NCBI GenBank assembly: GCA_022573935.1
Contig: JACZTE010000026.1
Span: forward strand, 1-8,599
Reading direction: 5' to 3'
Length of the DNA stretch: 8,599 nt
From: Chloroflexota bacterium
Lineage (GTDB): Bacteria; Chloroflexota; Dehalococcoidia; DSTF01; RBG-16-68-14
Within the stretch, counting starts at the first letter, position 1. The number at the start of each line of letters is the position of its first letter. The notes beneath the pieces are model-generated. The model made no database searches and was not told where the DNA came from. It saw only the letters and a program-made list of their open reading frames with translations. Shown in pieces: positions 5,461-8,599 of the stretch. A program made the translations under genes and the position numbers.

Positions 5461-6621
5461 TCACGCTTCCCCGGGTGGGTAGCCTGTGACCAATACGTCC
5501 TCGCCTAGCTGCTCTACCGTTACCTCCCGCAGGCGCAGCGCGTTGGCCATGCGGGCCGCGCCCTCGCCCGCGACCGCCGTCGGCGCGTCGGCGCCTCCGA
5601 TGATCACGGGGGCGATAACGGCGTGCACCTTATCGACCAGTCCTTGGTCGAAGAACGAGCCTAGCAAGATGCCGCCGCCCTCGACGAGCAGCGTCAGCAC
5701 CTCCGACCGGCCGAGCTGCTCCAGCCCATTCGATTGGCCGAGCTGCTCCAGCAGCGGCGGCAGGCTGACGCGGCCCTCCGCGTCGGTCGGGAACACCGCC
5801 ACCTGCGCGCCGGTCTCCTCGATCTCGCGCCGCCAGGCGGCCGGCGACGCCTCCGTCGTGGCGACGAGCGTCTTCGCGCCGCAGGCCAGCGCCTTCGCGT
5901 CGCGGGGCGTGCGGCCGTTCGAGTCGAGGATGACGCGCAGCGGCTGTCGCTCCGCGAGGCGATTTTCCCCGTCCGGCCGGGCGGTGAGCTGCGGGTCGTC
6001 CGCCAGCACGGTGTTCACGCCCACGGCGATCGCGTCGACGGTCGAGCGCAGCCGGTGTACCCAGGCGCGCGCCGGCTCTCCGCTCACCCAGCGCGCGTCG
6101 CCGCCGGCGGTGGCGATCTTGCCGTCGAGGCTGGCGGCGAACTTCGTGATGACGAAGGGGAGCCCTGTGGTGCGATGCTTCAGATACGCTTCGTTGATCC
6201 GGCGCGCTTCCGCCGCACCCTCGCCGCCGATGGCAGAGATGCCGGCGGCTTCGAGCTGCGCCTGGCCGCGTCCGGAGGTTCGCGTGTCGGGGTCCAGGTG
6301 GGCGAAGTGGACTTCGGCCACGCCGGCCTGAATGATCGCCTCCGCGCAGGGCGGTGTACGGCCGCGATGGCAGCAGGGCTCCAGCGTCACGTAGAGCGTC
6401 GTGCCGCGGGCTTCCTCGCCGGCGATCTCCAGCGCGACCGCCTCAGCGTGAGGCGATCCCGGGCCCTCGTAGCAACCTTCGCTCACGATCCGCCCGTCCT
6501 TGACGACGACGGCCCCCACCGCCGGGTTGGGGCTGGTGCGGCCGGCCGTCTCGCGGGCGAGCGCCAGGGCGCGGGCCATGAACTCGCCGGCTTCGCTGTC
6601 TGTCTGGGCGGATTGGGTCAC
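5461..6621 (-). CDS. ribD: Riboflavin biosynthesis deaminase/reductase (RibD)
   Basis: RibD deaminates the GTP cyclohydrolase II product and then reduces its ribose side chain using NADPH. Deaminase domain, about residues 12-145: SPNPAVGAVVV (30-40), HAE (58-60) with the zinc histidine and proton-shuttling glutamate, and PCCHRGRTPPC (82-92) with zinc cysteines 83 and 92. Reductase domain, about 155-383: KFAASLDGKIAT (160-171), WVSGEPARAWVHRLRS (178-193), VGVNTVLADDPQLTAR (200-215), LVEGGGILLGSFF (312-324). At 386 residues it is of family length. The start is GTG (complement of 6619-6621), sharing GTGA with the dcd stop, which implies coupled translation; AAGGA lies about 9 nt upstream. A small 27-bp duplication sits in the reductase domain (residues about 291-306). 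No dedicated phosphatase for the next step is present in the window. Confidence 0.96.
   Translation of the reverse strand: MTQSAQTDSEAGEFMARALALARETAGRTSPNPAVGAVVVKDGRIVSEGCYEGPGSPHAEAVALEIAGEEARGTTLYVTLEPCCHRGRTPPCAEAIIQAGVAEVHFAHLDPDTRTSGRGQAQLEAAGISAIGGEGAAEARRINEAYLKHRTTGLPFVITKFAASLDGKIATAGGDARWVSGEPARAWVHRLRSTVDAIAVGVNTVLADDPQLTARPDGENRLAERQPLRVILDSNGRTPRDAKALACGAKTLVATTEASPAAWRREIEETGAQVAVFPTDAEGRVSLPPLLEQLGQSNGLEQLGRSEVLTLLVEGGGILLGSFFDQGLVDKVHAVIAPVIIGGADAPTAVAGEGAARMANALRLREVTVEQLGEDVLVTGYPPGEA
5704..5752. repeat. 27-bp in-frame duplication inside ribD
   Basis: The 17-bp block GGCCGAGCTGCTCCAGC occurs at 5709-5725 and 5736-5752, with three more matching bases further out, giving a period of 27 bp. 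In protein it yields LEQLGQSNG followed by LEQLGRSEV, nine residues per unit. It lies in a variable surface segment just before the conserved LVEGGG motif, so it should be tolerated. It looks like a recent slippage event, since two silent or conservative differences are the only drift near the block. Confidence 0.75.
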
Positions 6622-7259
6622 GACCCGCCGTCCTTATCGAAGGTTAGGCCCTGCTGCACGCCTCGATGGAGCTCCTCCTCGGCCAGCTCCTCATCCAGCT
6701 CCTCCCAGATGCTGCTGGGCTGGGGCCCGTCCTGGCCCTGATACTTGCTCTTGCCGCTGCCGTACGGACGCTCGACGGGCGACGACATCATCTCGAAGGT
6801 GAAGGCGCAGATGCGCATGCGAGGGTAGAGCGCGACGGGCATCACGCCCAGGTTGCCCAGCTCCATGGTGGCGGTGCCGTCCCAGCCGGGGTGGAAGAGG
6901 CTGGCCGTGCTGTGGACGATCACGCCCAGCCGTCCCAGGCTGCTCCGGCCCTCCAGCCGGCCCAGCAGCTCGTCGCAGATGGTGATCCGCTCTATCGTGG
7001 TGGCGAGCACCAGCTCGTGCGGGTGGATGATAAACTGCTCGCCCGTCTTTATCTCGATCTGGCGGGTGGCGCCCTTCGCCGTAGCCGCGTGGCGGGAGTC
7101 GATGTACGGCTGCTTGTTGCGCTCGAAGACGAGGAAGGTGTTGCCCAGGCGGAGGTCGATGCCGTCCGGCCCGATGCGCGCGTCGAGCCCCTCGTCGGGC
7201 GTGATCGCGATCCGGCCGTCCTTGAGGGCCTTACGAATATCGCGGTCAGAGAGGATCAC
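6618..7259 (-). CDS. dcd: dCTP deaminase with an acidic C-terminal extension
   Basis: Dcd deaminates dCTP to dUTP, feeding dUMP to thymidylate synthesis; some relatives also hydrolyse dUTP to dUMP. Landmarks in this 213-residue protein are MILSDRDIRKAL at the start, PDGIDLRLGNTF (31-42), LEGRSSLGRLGVIVHSTA (102-119), HPGWDGTATMELGNLG (123-138) with the catalytic glutamate at 133, and KYQGQDGPQPS (172-182). Residues 183-213 form an acidic tail (WEELDEELAEEELHRG) beyond the usual end, so it is about 20-40 residues longer than common Dcd. I cannot tell mono- from bifunctional activity by eye. The start is GTG (complement of 7257-7259), with AGGAG 9 nt upstream. It is the first gene of the operon and overlaps ribD by 4 bp. 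Confidence 0.94.
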   Translation of the reverse strand: MILSDRDIRKALKDGRIAITPDEGLDARIGPDGIDLRLGNTFLVFERNKQPYIDSRHAATAKGATRQIEIKTGEQFIIHPHELVLATTIERITICDELLGRLEGRSSLGRLGVIVHSTASLFHPGWDGTATMELGNLGVMPVALYPRMRICAFTFEMMSSPVERPYGSGKSKYQGQDGPQPSSIWEELDEELAEEELHRGVQQGLTFDKDGGS

Positions 7260-7440
7260 TCGCGGGCGCTCCTAGGCTGTGTGCGTGCCGACTAGGGCGT
7301 TCAGTTTAGCATACGGACTCTGGCGGTAGACCGGCCCCGGGCGCTCGCTTATCGGAGGAGCCATCAGCCGTAGTCCAGCGGTACGCTGGCGTCGCGCCTG
7401 TGTAGTACGCTTATCGCACTGATTCGAAAGGAGCCTTCGC
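7260..7440. promoter_or_regulatory. Divergent intergenic region with small repeats (dcd-rib operon / MFS gene)
   Basis: This 181-bp spacer must hold the promoters for the dcd-rib operon (minus) and the MFS gene (plus). It contains a perfect inverted repeat at 7375-7389 (CCAGCG, GTA, CGCTGG) and a 9-bp direct repeat CGCTTATCG at 7346-7354 and 7408-7416. TAAACT (complement of 7305-7310) is a possible -10 for the operon, without a good -35. The Shine-Dalgarno sequences AGGAG (complement of 7269-7273) and AAAGGAG (7428-7434) belong to dcd and the MFS gene. I find no FMN riboswitch, although the operon makes riboflavin. Confidence 0.4.
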
Positions 7441-8430
7441 GTGCGACTGCGCGGATCCGGTCTGGTGGCGTACATCTCGGTTGTGCACGGCTTCATCCAC
7501 ACCATCGAGATCACGTACGCGGTGCTGCTCCTGCGCATCGGCGACGAGTTCGGCGCGGGACTCTTCGTGCTCGGCATCGTCGCGAACGCGGCGGCGTTCA
7601 CGTTCGGCTTCGGCGCGCTGCCATCCGGCTTCCTTGTCGACCGGCTGGGCACACAGCGGGTGCTCTTCATCGCGTTCAGCGCGGCCGCAGCGGGGGCGCT
7701 ACTCGTCGCGCTAGCCCCTAACGTGGCGCTTCTGGGCGTCTTCCTCGCGCTGCTCGGGCTGGGCATCGGCCTCTACCATCCGGCGGGCATCTCGCTCATC
7801 GCGCGGGTCGGAGAGCGACGCGGGGTGGCGCTTGGCTGGCACGGCGTCGTTGGCAACCTCGGCATCGCGGCGGCGCCGGCGTTTGCGATCGGGGCGGCGT
7901 CGCTCTTTGACTGGCGTGCGGCCTACTTCATGCTCGCGCTCCTGGCCGCCCTGACCGCGGTCTCGCTGCGCATCGTGCGCTTCGAGGGCACGGACGCTCC
8001 CGCGGTGGCGACGCCCGAGCAGGAGGCAGGCGAGCGGCCGGCGGTCGCCGCTACTGCCCGCGCCAGAATGCGCTCGTTTCTGCCGCTCTTCATGGTCTAT
8101 GGGGTCTTCGTGCTGAACGGCTTCGTGTTTCGAGGTAGCCTCACCTTCCTGCCGGTGCATCTGGAGGAGCGGCTCAGCTTCTCCTGGTTCGGGCTGGACG
8201 AAGCCTGGCTCGCCGGCTCGCTCACAACGCTGGCGTTACTGGGCGGCGCGGCAGGGCAGCTTTTCGGCGGCTACGTCTCCGAGCGCTACCGGCTGGAGCG
8301 GCTGGCGATACCGATGACCTTTAGCAGGTCAACATCTGAGATAGCGAATGCATCGTGGTCCGCCGTCTTGGTAAAGCGTGAAGTGGCCAGCACCAATTCC
8401 TTATTGATACCCTCATCGTCCAAGTCATAG
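7441..8430 (+). CDS. MFS transporter, truncated at a sequence junction near residue 292
   Basis: A GTG start at 7441 with AAAGGAG about 6 nt upstream opens a major facilitator. Paired hydrophobic segments are seen across residues 1-178, with motif A at 63-73 (GFLVDRLGTQR) and LYHPAGISLIARVGERRG (111-128). A hydrophilic central loop follows (about 180-210), then TM7, TM8 and part of TM9, with a second motif-A-like GGYVSERY at 276-283. The HPAG segment and NLGIAAAP recall the fosmidomycin-resistance-like branch, but the substrate cannot be assigned. Normal sequence ends at LERLAIPM (residues 285-292). The remaining 37 codons to the stop at 8430 are polar, read from different DNA of lower GC, and do not belong to the protein. 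About four helices are missing. Either the assembly is chimeric here or the gene has been broken. Confidence 0.85.
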   Translation: MRLRGSGLVAYISVVHGFIHTIEITYAVLLLRIGDEFGAGLFVLGIVANAAAFTFGFGALPSGFLVDRLGTQRVLFIAFSAAAAGALLVALAPNVALLGVFLALLGLGIGLYHPAGISLIARVGERRGVALGWHGVVGNLGIAAAPAFAIGAASLFDWRAAYFMLALLAALTAVSLRIVRFEGTDAPAVATPEQEAGERPAVAATARARMRSFLPLFMVYGVFVLNGFVFRGSLTFLPVHLEERLSFSWFGLDEAWLAGSLTTLALLGGAAGQLFGGYVSERYRLERLAIPMTFSRSTSEIANASWSAVLVKREVASTNSLLIPSSSKS

Positions 8431-8599
8431 AACATGACATTGGAGATGGTGCCCTCTTTGGGCACGGGAATAAAAAAGTCTTCGCCAAAGGCATCTTCAG
8501 CGATATAGACAGAGGCCGTGGCAATGCCAGGAATCTCAATAGGGCCAGTAGAGTCAATCTTCGACGTCACACTGACAATCGACGCAATACGGTCAATAA
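8286..8599 (-). CDS. Partial unknown protein, possibly phage virion-like, open at the window edge
   Basis: The minus-strand frame is open to the right edge: codons upstream of the GTG at 8568-8570 continue as IDRIASIVSV with no stop, so the true N-terminus lies outside. The readable part has alternating small and hydrophobic residues, as in beta-rich proteins: GPIEIPGIATASVYIAEDAF, then FFIPVPKEGTI, MFYDLDDEGI and FAISDVDLLKVIG. The last codons before the TAG at 8286, reading IASRSSR, come from the MFS side of the junction and are not native. I do not recognise a family. The style recalls tail- or capsid-associated phage proteins, a weak impression only. Its lower GC and AT-rich third positions differ from all neighbours, marking a different source genome or replicon. 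Confidence 0.5.
   Translation of the reverse strand, partial: IDRIASIVSVTSKIDSTGPIEIPGIATASVYIAEDAFGEDFFIPVPKEGTISNVMFYDLDDEGINKELVLATSRFTKTADHDAFAISDVDLLKVIGIASRSSR
8306..8319. other. Compositional junction (chimeric join or recombination point)
   Basis: Left of this point GC is about 68% (41 of 60 in 8221-8280) and the frame reads as an MFS transporter on the plus strand. Right of it GC is about 49% (118 of 240 in 8341-8580), and a different frame on the minus strand reads as sensible protein. The stretch ATACCGATGAC fits both proteins, so the exact point cannot be fixed and a short microhomology is possible. No inverted repeats, target duplication or transposase mark it as a mobile-element end. 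Confidence 0.75.

Noticed and set aside
5734..6741. Long plus-strand open frame (335 codons) opposite ribD and the dcd end
   Set aside because: An Arg/Gly/Ala-rich shadow of ribD, ending in a serine-rich stretch from the complement of the acidic dcd tail; no domain is recognisable.
7260..7440. FMN riboswitch (RFN element) upstream of the riboflavin operon
   Set aside because: The conserved RFN blocks such as GGGGCAGGGTGAAA are not present on the operon strand in this spacer, nor in any gap inside the operon.
7272..7766. Minus-strand open frame (164 codons) overlapping the MFS start and the spacer
   Set aside because: Serine/proline/alanine-rich shadow across the conserved MFS N-terminus; it has no motif and would cover the promoter region.

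Overview
This is a GC-rich bacterial segment carrying a compact flavin and nucleotide operon, with small stress or envelope-type genes on the left and a compositional break at the right edge. Taxonomic reading is inference only. The high GC, the fused RibBA, the riboflavin synthase opening [11 protein letters not shown] starts and the free-standing EF-Tu-domain-2-like protein would suit Chloroflexota or a similar GC-rich lineage. No rRNA or other phylogenetic marker is present to settle it.

Layout. Positions 1-791 (minus) hold the N-terminal part of a double-PAS sensor protein that runs off the left edge. It is divergent from a small elongation-factor-like gene (1025-1276, plus) across an AT-rich 233 bp spacer that carries a candidate promoter for each side and an iterated GTACTCAAAT motif. 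Two small membrane-protein genes follow on the minus strand: a one-helix protein of unknown function (1695-2087) and a phage-holin-4/YvlD-like protein (1269-1679). The second overlaps the convergent small gene by 8 bp.

The core is a six-gene minus-strand operon running from 7259 down to 2191: dcd, ribD, an SPFH/slipin gene, ribE, ribBA, ribH. Spacing is tight, from a 4-bp overlap to 37 bp. Together ribBA, ribD, ribE and ribH encode every dedicated step from GTP and ribulose-5-phosphate to riboflavin except the dephosphorylation of the pyrimidine intermediate. dcd makes dUTP from dCTP for thymidylate synthesis. The slipin is an unexpected passenger with no visible N-terminal membrane segment. 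A perfect 4 x 7 bp tandem repeat lies between slipin and ribE and supplies the only Shine-Dalgarno-like bases for ribE.

A divergent MFS transporter gene starts at 7441 (plus). It loses its normal sequence near 8307-8318, where GC drops from about 68% to about 49% and an unrelated minus-strand reading frame, open to the window end, begins. This is best read as a chimeric assembly join or an illegitimate recombination junction at a contig end.

I see no CRISPR array, tRNA, rRNA, transposase or FMN riboswitch. The items most worth checking are the slipin inside the rib operon, the heptanucleotide repeat at the ribE ribosome-binding site, the altered active-site residues of riboflavin synthase, and the 8.3 kb junction.
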